Source: Branchipolynoe longqiensis (taxonomy: Eukaryota > Annelida > Polychaeta > Phyllodocida > Polynoidae). From it: 64,000 nt of DNA. A program made the translations under genes and the position numbers. The notes below the pieces were generated by a model that did no database searches, had not been told where the DNA came from, and saw nothing but the letters and a program-made list of their open reading frames with translations. The DNA lies in NCBI GenBank assembly GCA_030323885.1, contig CM059199.1, positions 186,001 through 250,000 of the forward strand. Reading direction: 5' to 3'. Each line of letters starts with the position of its first letter. Positions within the stretch are counted from its first letter, which is position 1. Of the stretch, positions 53,470 to 63,934 are shown one piece after another.

Positions 53470-53692
53470 GGTTGCTAATAATGGAAGAGAACTATCAACA
53501 ATCAACTTACTGCGGTAAAAAATAAGAAAAATGGCGCATCATAACATGGCCGAGGTAAGGCGGTAGTGGTGCTTTGTGTAACTGCATTTGAAGCAGCTTT
53601 GGATATCTGATCAAAGGATCTGATTCTTCCCTGTTGATTGTCTGCCTACCATCACTGGATACAGACGCATTTGCTAATAATGGAATATTGGT
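53470..53692. repeat. Old duplication, unit 1
   Basis: Homologous with 55674-55885. Shared words in order are AATGGAAGA, TATCAA.A.TCAACTT, GCTTTGTGTA, CTG.AT.TGAAG.AGCTTT and TGCCTACCA. Offset is about 2.2 kb and divergence is clear, so it is older than the 992-bp-offset duplication between them. Confidence 0.65.
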
Positions 53693-53760
53693 TGGTTGTT
53701 GGAGTTTCACGCCCTGGCGACATCTATGGTCATATCAGGTCGGGTGTGCACTCATTTTTT
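53693..53760 (-). mobile_element. S1 SINE 3'-domain fragment
   Basis: TTGGTTGGTTGTTGGAGTTT and CATCTATGGTCATATCAGGT. It lies between the old duplication unit and the recent one. Confidence 0.7.
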
Positions 53761-53768
53761 GTTGGTAC

Positions 53769-54260
53769 ATTAGTTGTTTAAGCGGGGGAAATTTCAGTCG
53801 CAGACGACTGGTCTTCCTCATTCCACTGCTCCTTGCCCTATCCTAGTAATGCCGAACGTCTAGCTAGGAAGCGAGAAGTATCAATTTTTAAGTCATTGGT
53901 TTGACTCGACCAGGATTCGAACCCACGATCTACCAACATGGGAGACGGATGCTCTAACTCATTCGGCCATCATGTCATTCATGGCAACTTTATAGTGCTG
54001 CCTCAGTGGGAGATCAGACCACTGACACCATGACCCGGTATCCCACTCAGTCACATTATTCTGATACTGTGCTAACCAGTCCTTGCCCTATCCTTTTAAT
54101 GCCAAGCGCCAAGTATCAATTTCGTAAGTTATTAGTTTGACTCAACCAGGAATTGAAGTCCCGATGGGAGGCCTGTGCTCTATCGATTCGGCCAGTGTGC
54201 CCAGTGATATTGAACAACGCAAACACAGACAGATGGTATATATTTTGGACTTTTAAATGA
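53769..54260 (-). repeat. Recent direct duplication, unit 1 (two S1 parts)
   Basis: Nearly identical to 54761-55252, offset 992 bp. The unit contains two minus-strand S1 segments joined head to body (CATTCGGCCATCATGTCATT is the joint) and a short unique right end. Confidence 0.9.
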
Positions 54261-54760
54261 CGCGAACACACGGGGGGAGTAAATGACTTTTTATTAAAGT
54301 CACTAAGGTTAATTATATTACAAAACAAATGCACAATGTTAATGAGTAAATCAACCTGATGCGCACATGCGCGCGCGCAGCTGCCCCAATGGGCGTAAGG
54401 GGCGCTAAGATAAGTAATAATTAATATGTAAAGATGTGTAAGTTCATTTTCCAATGACTAAGTCAATATGCTGGGTGTTGAACCCGGTACCTGCGGGGAG
54501 CGGCCGCAGCCGGCCCGCTGTGTGGCGGGTGGCGTGCCCTCCCCCCCCCTCGCATGCCCAGTGTCCCCCCCCCCTCTTGCTCAAAGGGTGGGTGGGAGAG
54601 GTCAAGGCTCGTCTCTGCCATCAGGGCAGCAGCCCAGGCTGGGGGAGGGACGAGGCATGCACATCCGAGCGGTTGCTGAGCAGCTCGGGATGCGTGGTGG
54701 CAAGGCGCGCGCGGCCAGAAGAGTGAGGGGCAGCTAGGGGAGCAGCGGAGGTGCCCCGGC
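54261..54760. other. Spacer between recent duplicates, part GC-rich
   Basis: 54261-54450 is AT-rich with a GCGCACATGCGCGCGCGC patch. 54475-54755 is GC-rich with two C runs. No coding or RNA feature can be supported. Confidence 0.45.
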
Positions 54761-55252
54761 ATTAGTTGTTTAAGCGGGGGAAATTTCAGTCGCAGACGAC
54801 TGGTCTTCCTCATTCCACTGCTCCTTGCCCTATCCTAGTAATGCAGAACGTCTAGCTAGGAAGCGAGAAGTATCAATTTTTAAGTCATTGGTTTGACTCG
54901 ACCAGGATTCGAACCCACGATCTACCAACATGGGAGACGGATGCTCTAACTCATTCGGCCATCATGTCATTCATGGCAACTTTATAGTGCTGCCTCAGTG
55001 GGAGATCAGACCACTGACACCATGACGCGGTATCCCACTCAGTCACATTATTCTGATACTGTGCTAACCAGTCCTTGCCCTATCCTTTTAATGCCAAGCG
55101 CCAAGTATCAATTTCGTAAGTTATTAGTTTGACTCAACCAGGAATTGAAGTCCCGATGGGAGGCCTGTGCTCTATCGATTCGGCCAGTGTGCCCAGTGAT
55201 ATTGAACAACGCAAACACGGACAGATGGTATATATTTTGGACTTTTTAATGA
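54761..55252 (-). repeat. Recent direct duplication, unit 2
   Basis: Differs from unit 1 by only a few substitutions (for example ATGCAGAACG against ATGCCGAACG, CATGACGCGG against CATGACCCGG). Confidence 0.9.
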
Positions 55253-55673
55253 ACTAGAATGGCAATCATACATGCTTGCATATAATGAGAGAAGGCCCCG
55301 AGATGCTCCTATAGTTCTAGTCTCTTATTGTGGGGTGGGCGAGATGGCAGAGTAGAATGTCCGTCTCCGTCCGCCGCTAAGTTGTAGTGGCCGAGTTTGG
55401 GTTTTGCTCGCTTTATATAGCAGCTTAGCCAGCCCGAAACGTCATGACTGCATCAAGTTTTCGTAACTTTGTAACAGATTTCGGCTGCTGACGTCGTATC
55501 TAATTTACATACGCGCGGCCGCCAGCTCTGCGTGGTTACTCGGCGTAGTTCCAAAAGACCCGCTAGGTGTGGTAGACGTTGATGTACATATTAAAGTTAA
55601 GGTTCGAGTATAGGTGGCGCCAGCGGCCGTTTGAATAGGTATCCGACTCCACCTGGTTCAATTATCCATGTTG
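55253..55673. other. No recognisable gene; some promoter-like words
   Basis: CTTTATATAGCAG near 55410 is TATA-like, and GCCGCCGCTAAG and AGGTGGCGCCAGC (55613) occur. No exon could be supported. Confidence 0.35.
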
Positions 55674-55885
55674 CAAGCAACATTGACAATGGAAGATAAT
55701 TATCAAAACTCAACTTGCTGCAATAAAAAACAAAAACGAATGACGCGTCATAAAATAGATCAGGAAACGCAGTAGCGTTGCTTTGTGTAGCTGGATATTG
55801 AAGAAGCTTTCAATACCTGATAAAGGGTATCCAACATTCATCCCCATTGCTTGTGTGCCTACCACAGATATAATGCAGATGCATT
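55674..55885. repeat. Old duplication, unit 2
   Basis: Diverged copy of 53470-53692. An (AATC)n stretch follows at 55907-55932. Confidence 0.65.
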
Positions 55886-56031
55886 TCCTCTGCAATTCAG
55901 GCACAATTAATCAATCAATCAATCAATCAATAAAGCCCCTGGTTGAAGTTTCTTTTCTGAGACATTTAAATTTAGTTGAAATTACTTGGGTAGGACTATT
56001 TTGTTAAGACATGATGCATCCGCGTGAAAAC

Positions 56032-56591
56032 TTAAAGTTGCATGGTCCGATGGTTTTGAGTTTCTGCCATCTTTCTGTGATAAATATATTCAATTGATTG
56101 TTATGATCTATTTTGCTTCAGTTTGAAGTAACTTTTCTTTTAAATGGCTAACTTTTGAGACATTTGAATTGCAAATATGGACAATTAATTTTGGCAAGCA
56201 TCTCAAAAGTGTGACCCCATATGCAGGTTCTCTTAAAGTTGCGTAGTCTGATGGTTTTGAATTTCTGTATTTTTTCTGAGATAAATAAATATATTAGATC
56301 GATTACTAGTATCTACTTTACATTAGTTCAAAGTTACTTTTATTTTAGAAGGTAAACGTTTGAGACATTTTGAGTGCAAACATGGAAAATTAGTTTTGGA
56401 AAGCTTGCCAAAACTCGGACACCATAGACTTCTGCAGTAACAGGTTCTGTTAAATTGACTCAGTATTGCCTTCTACGCAGAAACAAATGCTTAATAAGTG
56501 CACCAGTATCTAAGTTAGATATGTAAGATCAAATCCAGATAATTGGTTTGGTTTTGAAAATTTGATATTTCATCGGACTATGCAGCTTTAA
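56032..56591 (-). mobile_element. Composite of two TTAA-MITEs
   Basis: A truncated copy (56032-56232) is joined to a full copy (56233-56591). The join reads GACCCCATATGCAGGTTCTC-TTAAAG. The same join occurs at 62881-63113. Confidence 0.85.
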
Positions 56592-56672
56592 TATTATAGA
56601 CACTTTAATTTAGACTTCATGAGTAGCAGGTTCTATTAATATTGACTCAGTGTTCGCTGTTATGCGGTGATA

Positions 56673-57036
56673 AATTATTGAAGCGGCATAGCCCGATGAA
56701 TCATCACACTTTCAAAACCAAAACAATAATTTAGAATGGATTCTAAATATCTAACTTAGAACATATACTGATGTATTTATTAAAGACTTGTCACCACATA
56801 GAAGGGAACACTGCGACAATATAATAGAACCTGTTACTGCAGAAGCCTATAGTGTCAGAGTGTTGGCATGCTTGCCAAAACTAATTCTACATCTTTGAAT
56901 TTAAAATATTGCAAAACGTAGCCATTTAAAATAAAATTATTTCAAACTAAAATAAGGTAGATTATAACAATCATTTCAATATATTTATCTCAGAAAAGTA
57001 ACAGAAACTCAAATTCATCGGATTGTGCAACTTTAA
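56673..57036 (+). mobile_element. TTAA-MITE copy
   Basis: GCGGCATAGCCCGATGAATC at the left and CGGATTGTGCAACTTTAA at the right. Diverged. Confidence 0.8.
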
Positions 57037-57068
57037 GAAGTGCAGTGGTTTTAAAGTTAGATATGTAG

Positions 57069-57308
57069 CAGGGGCGTATCTAGGCATACGAGCCTACGCC
57101 AAAACGTCCACATCGTTTTGTCAACACAAAATTTCTTTTTTAAATAATAAAGAGAGAGAGAGAGAGAGAAAGGAGGCATGTAGTTGTCCGGAGTGTCGAA
57201 AACTCAAGTCTAAAATGCGTAAAATCTGCCAGCTTAAGCTTAAGCGGCCCCCTAAGCTCCCTACCGAAACTAGGAGCACAAATCGTTAAAGGTCTAGCTA
57301 CGCCCCTG
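57069..57308. mobile_element. hAT-like MITE inside a TTAA-MITE remnant
   Basis: CAGGGGCGTATCTAGG on the left mirrors TCTAGCTACGCCCCTG on the right, 240 bp. CAGGGGCG ends are typical of hAT-derived MITEs. The flanks are TTAA-MITE sequence (GTTAGATATGTA at left, AAATCAAATGTAGATG at right). The apparent target duplication is only about 4 bp (TGTA), shorter than the hAT norm. A (GA)n run lies inside. Confidence 0.7.
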
Positions 57309-57360
57309 TGTAAAATCAAATGTAGATGCCTGTTTTGGTTTGTTTAGAATGCAGCTTAGT

Positions 57361-57524
57361 TGATGTTATTACTTGGTTACACCGTGGCTCCTACTAGTCC
57401 TAGTGACAAAGACACGCCGTCCTGAGAGATTGATATGTGGATATTTTTGGAATCTAATAGTAATACTAAGAGTCATTTATTTTATCTATATTTACATTCT
57501 CAACACTCAGATGGGTAATGTATA
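57361..57524. other. No recognisable feature
   Basis: Short spacer of ordinary composition. Confidence 0.4.
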
Positions 57525-57781
57525 TGAGCCTGTCTCAAAAGGTGATAACTCTTTTTCTTTTGTCCATTGTAACGATTGACAGAAAACAGTATAGAAACGG
57601 TTGCACTGAAAACACAAGGACATTTGCTTCAAATCAATATGTATTCCATTGGTATTATGAAACACCATGTAAAAAAACAAATCAGTTTATCCTGAGGAAA
57701 TGCAGAAGCAGATAGTATGTTGATCGGTACAATGGACAAAGTTTTGTCCCATATTGCTTAGCACCTTTTGAAACAGTCTCA
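57525..57781. mobile_element. Tc1/mariner-like MITE
   Basis: TGAGCCTGTCTCAAAAGGTG on the left mirrors CACCTTTTGAAACAGTCTCA on the right, with TA on both sides. The inverted repeat continues to GTCCATTGTAACGAT, about 60 bp in all. The short forward and reverse frames are mirror products. Confidence 0.8.
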
Positions 57782-57884
57782 TATGCATTATGAAACTCCC
57801 TCCGTAGACCAATACAAAGCACTGTTAGACTGCGCGTCAACAACATCAACCACAAAACATGCCATTTCAATAAGTATACACCCA

Positions 57885-58240
57885 GACGGGATGGCCGAAT
57901 GAGTTGAGCGTCCGTCTCCCAATTTAGTAGATCGTGAGATTCCAGCCCCGCTGCACCATGGTTTCGAGACCTGATCAAATCAAACCAATGACTTATAAAA
58001 TTGATATGTGTCGCTTCCTAGCCAAGTGTTCAGCATAACTAGGATAGGGCAAGGACTGGTTGGCTCGGTGTTAGAATATTAAATGTGACTGCGTGGAATA
58101 TTGGGTCATGTTGCTGGCAGCCTGGTCTCCCAGAGGGGCAGTACTATTAAAATCACAATGAGTGCGCACTGTCACAAGTCAATACCTTCCCTGATATGAC
58201 CTTAGATATTGCCAGGACGTAAAACTTCAACAACCAACCA
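57885..58240 (+). mobile_element. S1 SINE, full length
   Basis: The head CAGACGGGATGGCCGAATGA and the end GCCAGGACGTAAAACTTCAA, then CAACCAACCAAC. It is a good reference for the S1 3' end. Confidence 0.9.
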
Positions 58241-58255
58241 ACTAATAACTATTTC

Positions 58256-58482
58256 CTTCGGCGGTCGCCGGCCTTCAACACCGCCGCCCTCCCCGGTCCC
58301 TGCCGCCACTGCTGCCGCCGCCGCCGGCACCGCCGCCCGGGGGGAGCCGGGCCGCGACCAGGACGCCTTCCCCGCTAGTGTCGGGCGGGGGCTCGAGCCC
58401 CGAGGTCCCGGCGACTCCGACTGTCGCGGCCGGTCTCCGGCTCTCGGCGACGGACGGGCGGACGGAGCCGCGTCGGGACGCG
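58256..58482 (+). other. Isolated CpG-dense GC-rich block
   Basis: About 225 bp of very GC-rich DNA (CCGCCGCCGCCGGCACCGCC, GTGTCGGGCGGGGGCTCGAG) between AT-rich DNA and the end of an S1 SINE. One forward frame stays open as an Ala/Gly/Pro/Arg-rich peptide. It could be a CpG island, a GC-rich exon, or a displaced ribosomal spacer or expansion-segment piece. The sequence does not decide. Confidence 0.35.
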
Positions 58483-58825
58483 GAATGCAAAATTTGAAAT
58501 TTGAAATTTCACAGATTCACCCCAGGAACTGCGTCTTGATTTAACACCGGGTTAGTTGTGAGTGACGCGTACATTACGAAATTCTACATCTTGATTTGAT
58601 ATAATCTATGCGACTTGTTGTATTTCCAGGTTTTATGGGATCACGAAATAACACCGCCAAATTCAAACCACAGCTCAGTCCGCCCGCGGTCGTTACTTTG
58701 CATTCAGCGATTTTCAAATGGGAGTCGCGGAATTATCGTTATGATCACTTTAAGGCATTTAGATAACTCTGACTTCTGACTTACTTTTAAACCTATATAC
58801 CTGATTATTAATATTACATTTTTAG
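58483..58825. other. No recognisable feature
   Basis: Ordinary spacer. Contains the tandem AAATTTGAAATTTGAAATTT near 58491. Confidence 0.4.
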
Positions 58826-59510
58826 TTTTTAGTGGCTGTCATTTTCTTTCGACATTACTCTAGTTTTAAGTGACTATTATAATAAATAGTTAACCTTGGA
58901 GATATTTGAAGTGAAAATATGACAAATTAATTTTGGTAGTAAAAATTAAAACTCTGAACCAGACGGGATGGCCGAATGAGTTAGAGTGTTCGTCTCCCAT
59001 GTTGGTAGACCGTGGGATCTTGGGTTCTAACCCTGGTCGAGTCAAACCTTGGTTGAGTCAAACCAATGACTTAAACTTGATACTTGTCACTTCCTAGCCT
59101 GACGTTCAGCATTATTATGATAGGGCAAGGAGTGGTTGGCTCAGTGTCAGGATAATGTGACTGAGTGGGATATCAGGTCATGGTGCGGGTGGCCTGGTCA
59201 ACTAGTAGGGCAGCACTATAAAGTCATCATGAGTGTGCACTGTCAAAAGTCAGTACCCGTCCTGATATGACCTTAAATTTTGCTAGGACATAAAACAACA
59301 AACAAACAAATAAAAACTCTGACACCATAGGGTTCAGCAGTTAGAGGTTCTATTAAATTAGCTGAGTACCCCCCCCCCCACCCCCCAGGCAGTAACACAT
59401 ATTTAATAAGGGAATCAGTATCCAAGTTGGATAAGTAGGATCAAGTAGGATCAAGTAGGATAAGTTTTGGTTTTGAAAATTTGATACTTTCATCGCACTA
59501 GGCGACTTTC
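58826..59510 (-). mobile_element. TTAA-MITE split by an S1 SINE
   Basis: MITE sequence at 58826-58957 and 59313-59510. AAAACTCTGA occurs on both sides of the inserted SINE. A C-run expansion (59370-59388) and a triple GATCAAGTAG tandem (59438-59462) have built up inside. Confidence 0.8.
58958..59312 (+). mobile_element. S1 SINE with 10-bp target duplication
   Basis: The head CCAGACGGGATGGCCGAATG, body and 3' end GCTAGGACATAAAACAACAA, then a short CAAA-rich tail. It is flanked by AAAACTCTGA (58948-58957, 59313-59322), confirming retroposition. Confidence 0.9.
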
Positions 59511-59859
59511 ATTAATAATATAATAACAATACATTATGGATGACCATGCCCATTGTCTTTTTATTAATTAGATCAAAAACCCACATTCTATTCTAACTTA
59601 CTGTCACGTATGATGCCGCTAATGGACGAAGTTGGACGAAGTGTGTGTCAGTGGTTTTATTGAGCAATTTTTCAAACAGACAATTCTGTTTGATGCATCT
59701 AGAATTCAGAATTCAAAATTCAGAATTCAGAATTCAGAACTCCTCAGATTTTTCTTACTGGTGAATCAATAATAACCGCACAGGCATTGCATATAAACAC
59801 CTACTTGAATAAATAATCTGCACCTAGTGCTTCTAATTCTATAATACATATTTAGTATA

Positions 59860-59911
<52 letters not shown>

Positions 59912-60063
59912 CTATATTAAAGTTGCATTGTCAAATAAATGCATGACATTTTGGAAACTAAAAAGTATTATCCAGACTTTACCCTGTTTAAACAATATGC
60001 ACCTAGTGCTTCTATAATACATTAAATAGTAAGTATATATATATATAATTTTTTTTTTTTACA
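59511..60063. other. AT-rich spacer with microsatellites and a MITE fragment
   Basis: AATTCAG tandem at 59701-59740, (AT)n at 59869-59906, and a 5' MITE fragment from 59917 (TTAAAGTTGCATTGTC). CACCTAGTGCTTCTA recurs at 59821 and 60000, a small duplication. Confidence 0.55.
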
Positions 60064-60425
60064 TTAAAGGAGCATAGTCCAATAAATGCATGCCATTTTC
60101 GAAACTAAAAACTATCATCCACATTTTATCCTACATATCCAGCTTAGATACTGATGCACTTATAATAAGCATTTGTTGTTGCATAGAAAGTCATTCTAAG
60201 TAAATTTAACATAAACTGTTATTTCTGAAGCCAACGGGGTCAGTGTTTTGACAAGCATGCCGCCATTAATTCAGCATTTTGACACTTCAAATATTTCCAA
60301 AGTTAGACATTTTAAATAGATTCTTTTTTATAAACCGAATCAAGGTAGATTGCAATGATTAATTTAATATAGTTATCTAAATAAGATGACAGAAACTCAA
60401 AATCATCGGACTAAACAACTCTTAA
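60064..60425 (+). mobile_element. TTAA-MITE copy, diverged
   Basis: TTAAAGGAGCATAGTCCAAT at left and CATCGGACTAAACAACTCTT, then AA, at right. Confidence 0.8.
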
Positions 60426-60589
60426 CCTTTTCGGGTGAAGCGGGGGGGGGGGGGGGGAGGTGGTGAAAAGGAGAGAGATTGTGACCGGACACCAATATAC
60501 TGACCGTTATAGTAATAGAAAGCAACGCCTTTGAACATTGAAACCGTTCCAAGGAGGTTCATACAGGTAGACATAAAGATACAGGAGAA

Positions 60590-61315
60590 AGAGTCAGAAG
60601 AAAGATGTTAAAGAAGATACAAAAAGAGGTAGAATAGAGAGATATAAAGAGAGAAGAAAGAGACAGGAGCAAGAGACACAAGAATAGACCAGATGTAGAC
60701 AGAATAAAGAGACGAAAGAAGAGGCAGAACTAAGAGAGAGAAGAAAGATGAATGAAGAGACAGAAGAAAGAGACAGAAGAAAGTGACACAAGAAAGAGAC
60801 AGAAGAAAGTGACAGAAGAAAGTGACAGAATAAAGTGACAGAAGAAAGAGACCGAAGAAAGAGACAGAAGAAAGAGACAGAAGAAAGAGACAGAAGAAAG
60901 AGACAGAAGAAATATACAGAAGAAGGTGACAGAAGAAAGAGACAGAAGAAAGAGACAGAAGAAAGAGAAAGAAGAAAGGGACAGAAGAAAGAGACATAAG
61001 AAAGGGACAAAAGAAAGAGACAGAAGAAAGAGACAGAAGAAAGAGACAGAATAAAGGGACAAGAAAGGGACACAAGAAAGAGACAGAAGAAAGGGACACA
61101 AGAAAGGGACACAAGAAAGGGACAACAGAAAGGGACAGAAGAAAGGGACAGAAGAAAGAAAAAGATGGAAGAAAGAGACAGAAGACATAGACAGAATAAA
61201 GAGACAACAAGACAAAAAAGAGACGAAAGGACAGAAAGAGGCAACAATAGACAGGAAGAGACGGAAAGAGACAGAAAGAGACGGAAAAAGATAGAAAGAG
61301 ACAGAAAGAAACAGG
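60590..61315 (+). repeat. 13-bp purine minisatellite AGACAGAAGAAAG
   Basis: About fifty units of AGACAGAAGAAAG with variants (AAGGGACAGAAG). On the minus strand the unit has no stop in any phase, so all three frames are open and give SLSSVSFFCLFLL-type hydrophobic repeats. Confidence 0.9.
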
Positions 61316-61383
61316 TGTGACTCTTCGTGACAACCGGTGCACTCTCCTTAGGTGAGTGCTGTCTGGCTGTGGCTGTTGTCAAG

Positions 61384-61815
61384 TCTGGAGGTCGAATGTC
61401 TGTAAAGGCTGGTGGTTGGATGTTTGTAAAGGCTGGTGGTTGGATGTTTGTAAAGGCTGGTGGTTGGATGTCTGTAAAGGCTGGTGGTTGAATGTTTGTA
61501 AAGGCTGGTGGTTGGATGTTTGTAAAGGCTGGTGGTTGGATGTCTGTAAAGGCTGGTGGTTGAATGTTTGTAAAGGCTGGTGGTTGGATGTTTGTAAAGG
61601 CTGGTGGTTGAATGTTTGTAAAGTCTGGTGGTTGGATGTTTGTAAAGGCTGGTGGTTGAATGTTTGTAAAGGCTGGTGGTTGGATGTCTGTAAAGGCTGG
61701 TGGTTGGATGTTTGTAAAGGCTGGTGGTTGGATGTTTGTAAAGGCTGGTGGTTGAATGTTTGTAAAGGCTGGTGGTTGGATGTTTGCAAAGGCTGGTGGT
61801 TGAATGGACCTGGCC
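61384..61815 (+). repeat. 24-bp minisatellite, about 18 units
   Basis: The unit GGATGTTTGTAAAGGCTGGT continues GGTT. Variants alternate GGATG/GAATG and TTTG/TCTG. On the minus strand it encodes an 8-residue repeat IQPPAFTN in a frame continuous with the 13-bp array, giving a 446-residue frame from 61934 to 60594. Confidence 0.9.
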
Positions 61816-62470
61816 ACCTCGACTGTGCCCCCACCCCCACCCCCCACCCCTAGCCTACTCACCCGGCCGAGACTCCCGGCCGACGTTGCCGGGGGTATCG
61901 GGCACCATCTCGCGTCCCGGCGGCCCCTTGCCATTTAGACTCGCCCGCCCCGCCCGGCCGACAGTCACACACTGCTGACAGGTATACCTCTTGATTTATA
62001 TAAACAAAGACAGGCCCAAAAGGCCATCGTGTCTGAAGGGTTGCCGCCGTGAATTCGCGGATTTATGACTCCTCTTACCCAAGTGTTTGCTCATATTCTA
62101 CTGCACTTCGGTATGTATGTGTGTGTGTTTGTGTGTGCATGCATGTGTGTGTTTGTGTGTGGGTGTGGGTGTTTGTTTGGGTGTTTGTGTGTGTGGGTTT
62201 GTGTGTGCTATACTTCACATATATTATATATATGTTTATGTGGTCTAAAAGGGATTTTAGCCTGGTTTGTGCGATTTAAGACTGAAATGCCTTTGCAAAG
62301 ACTATTCACCAAATCGGATAAATATCTATAATTATAAGGTAAGCTACTTATTTAAATAATATCACACTTTCGTTCTTTTCTTTTTTAAACTCTGCCAATT
62401 TAATCACTCAATAGAAGCCGACTTTTACTAGCACTATCAGCTTCCATATTAATAATATGGAAACAAAATT
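61816..62470. other. GC-rich patch, GT-repeat, no recognisable gene
   Basis: 61820-61975 is GC-rich (CCCGGCCGACGTTGCCGGGG). 62110-62215 is a GTGTGT-rich repeat. The rest is AT-rich. CTGACAG|GTATAC near 61975 is a weak donor-like site without further support. Confidence 0.4.
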
Positions 62471-62721
62471 GTGACCTTACTATAAAAAGGTTCTATCTGA
62501 CAAAGTGACCGAATTGGTGTTATGGATGTAAAAATGTTCTATCTATAAAAGGTTATAATGCAGTTACACAACTGTTTCTCAACTGGTATTTTTCACTGAG
62601 ATATTAAAAATAATATTGTTCTATCTCCTTTGGTATCATGCAGTTACACAGCTTCAGTCCTGATTATCTTGAAAGCACTATTTTGTCAGATAGAACCTTT
62701 TTATAATTATAATAAGGTCAC
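62471..62721. mobile_element. Inverted-repeat element (GTGACCTTA ends)
   Basis: GTGACCTTACTATAAAAAGG on the left mirrors CCTTTTTATAATTATAATAAGGTCAC on the right. The shared inner stem GGTTCTATCTGACAAA gives about 37 bp of inverted repeat. It is 251 bp and AT-rich. The interior repeats TTCTATCT and GCAGTTACACA twice each. Confidence 0.75.
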
Positions 62722-62880
62722 GAAATAGCAAAGAAGATTATCCATGAATAAATAGAACAATACAGCCTTTTTCATATTACGATATTGATAGCATTTCATA
62801 TCCAGTGTTTGATACCCGGAAGGACATAGTTCACTTCCTCTTCTGAAGAGAGGACATACTAGTAACACCAGTTAGACATT

Positions 62881-63383
62881 CAAAGTTGCATAGTACGATG
62901 GTTTTGAGTTTCTGACATTTTTCTGAGATAAATATATTCAATTGATTGTTATGATCTATTTTGCTTCAGTTTGAAGTAACTTTTCTTTTAAATGGCTAAC
63001 TTTTGAGACATTTGAATTGCAAATATGGACAATTAATTTTGGCAAGCATCTCAAAAGTGTGACCCCATATGCAGGTTCTCTTAAAGTTGCGTAGTCTGAT
63101 GGTTTTGAATTTCTACCTTAGTTTAGTGTGAAGAAACTTTTAATTGAAATGGCTACCTTTTGAGATATTTAAAATTCAAACATGTGAAAATAATTTTGGC
63201 AAGCACGCCAAAACTCTGATACCCTAGGCTTCTGCAGTAACAGGTTCTATTAAATTGACTCAGTGTTCCCTTCTATATGGCAATAAATACTTAATAAGTA
63301 TCTCAGTTAGATATGTAGAATCAAATCTAGATAATTGTTTTGATTTTGAAAACTTGATGCTTCATCGGACTATGCAGCTTTAA
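62881..63383 (-). mobile_element. Composite TTAA-MITE, second copy
   Basis: Nearly identical to 56036-56272 over about 235 bp, including the same MITE-in-MITE join. It then has a deletion relative to 56272 onwards and finishes CGGACTATGCAGCTTTAA. Confidence 0.85.
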
Positions 63384-63933
63384 TCAAAGCTGCATAGTCC
63401 GATGGAGCATCAAATTTTCAAAACCAAGGCAATTATCTAGATTTGATTCGAACCAGTGGTCCACAACTGATTCATCAAACTTAGGCTGTGGTATGTGCTG
63501 TCCTATCTGTGGGAAAGTGCATATAAATGACCCCTTGGTGCTTATCGGAAAGAGTAGGCGCAGAGGGTTTCCTCAAAAGGCAATAGCCATTGATAAAAAT
63601 GTATGTGCTCTAGAGGCGTCCTAAAATATAACAAGCTTTCCTAGATTTGATTCTACATATCTAACTTAGACATTGATGTCCTCATTAAACATTTGTTTCT
63701 GCATAGAATGGAATTCTGACTCAATTTAATAGAACGTGTTACTGCTGGTGTCAGACTTTTGGCGTGCTTGCCAAAACTAATTTGACATGTTTGCACTTCA
63801 AATATATCAAAAGGTAGCCATTTAAAATAAATGTTACTTCAAATTAAAGTAACTTATATTATAGTGATCAATCTAATATATTTATCTCATAAAACTGACG
63901 GAAACTCAAAACTATCAGACTATGCAGCTTTAA
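63382..63933 (+). mobile_element. TTAA-MITE split by an S3 SINE
   Basis: Starts AAAGCTGCATAGTCCGATGG back-to-back with the previous copy. It is interrupted after CTAGATTTGATTC and ends GACTATGCAGCTTTAA. Confidence 0.85.
63450..63640 (+). mobile_element. S3 SINE, 5'-truncated, with 13-bp target duplication
   Basis: CTAGATTTGATTC at 63437-63449 recurs at 63641-63653. The insert holds the S3 body (GTGGTATGTGCTGTCCTATC, CTTATCGGAAAGAGTAGG) and end (CTCTAGAGGCGTCCTAAAAT). The tRNA-like head is absent. Confidence 0.9.
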
Positions 63934-63934
63934 T

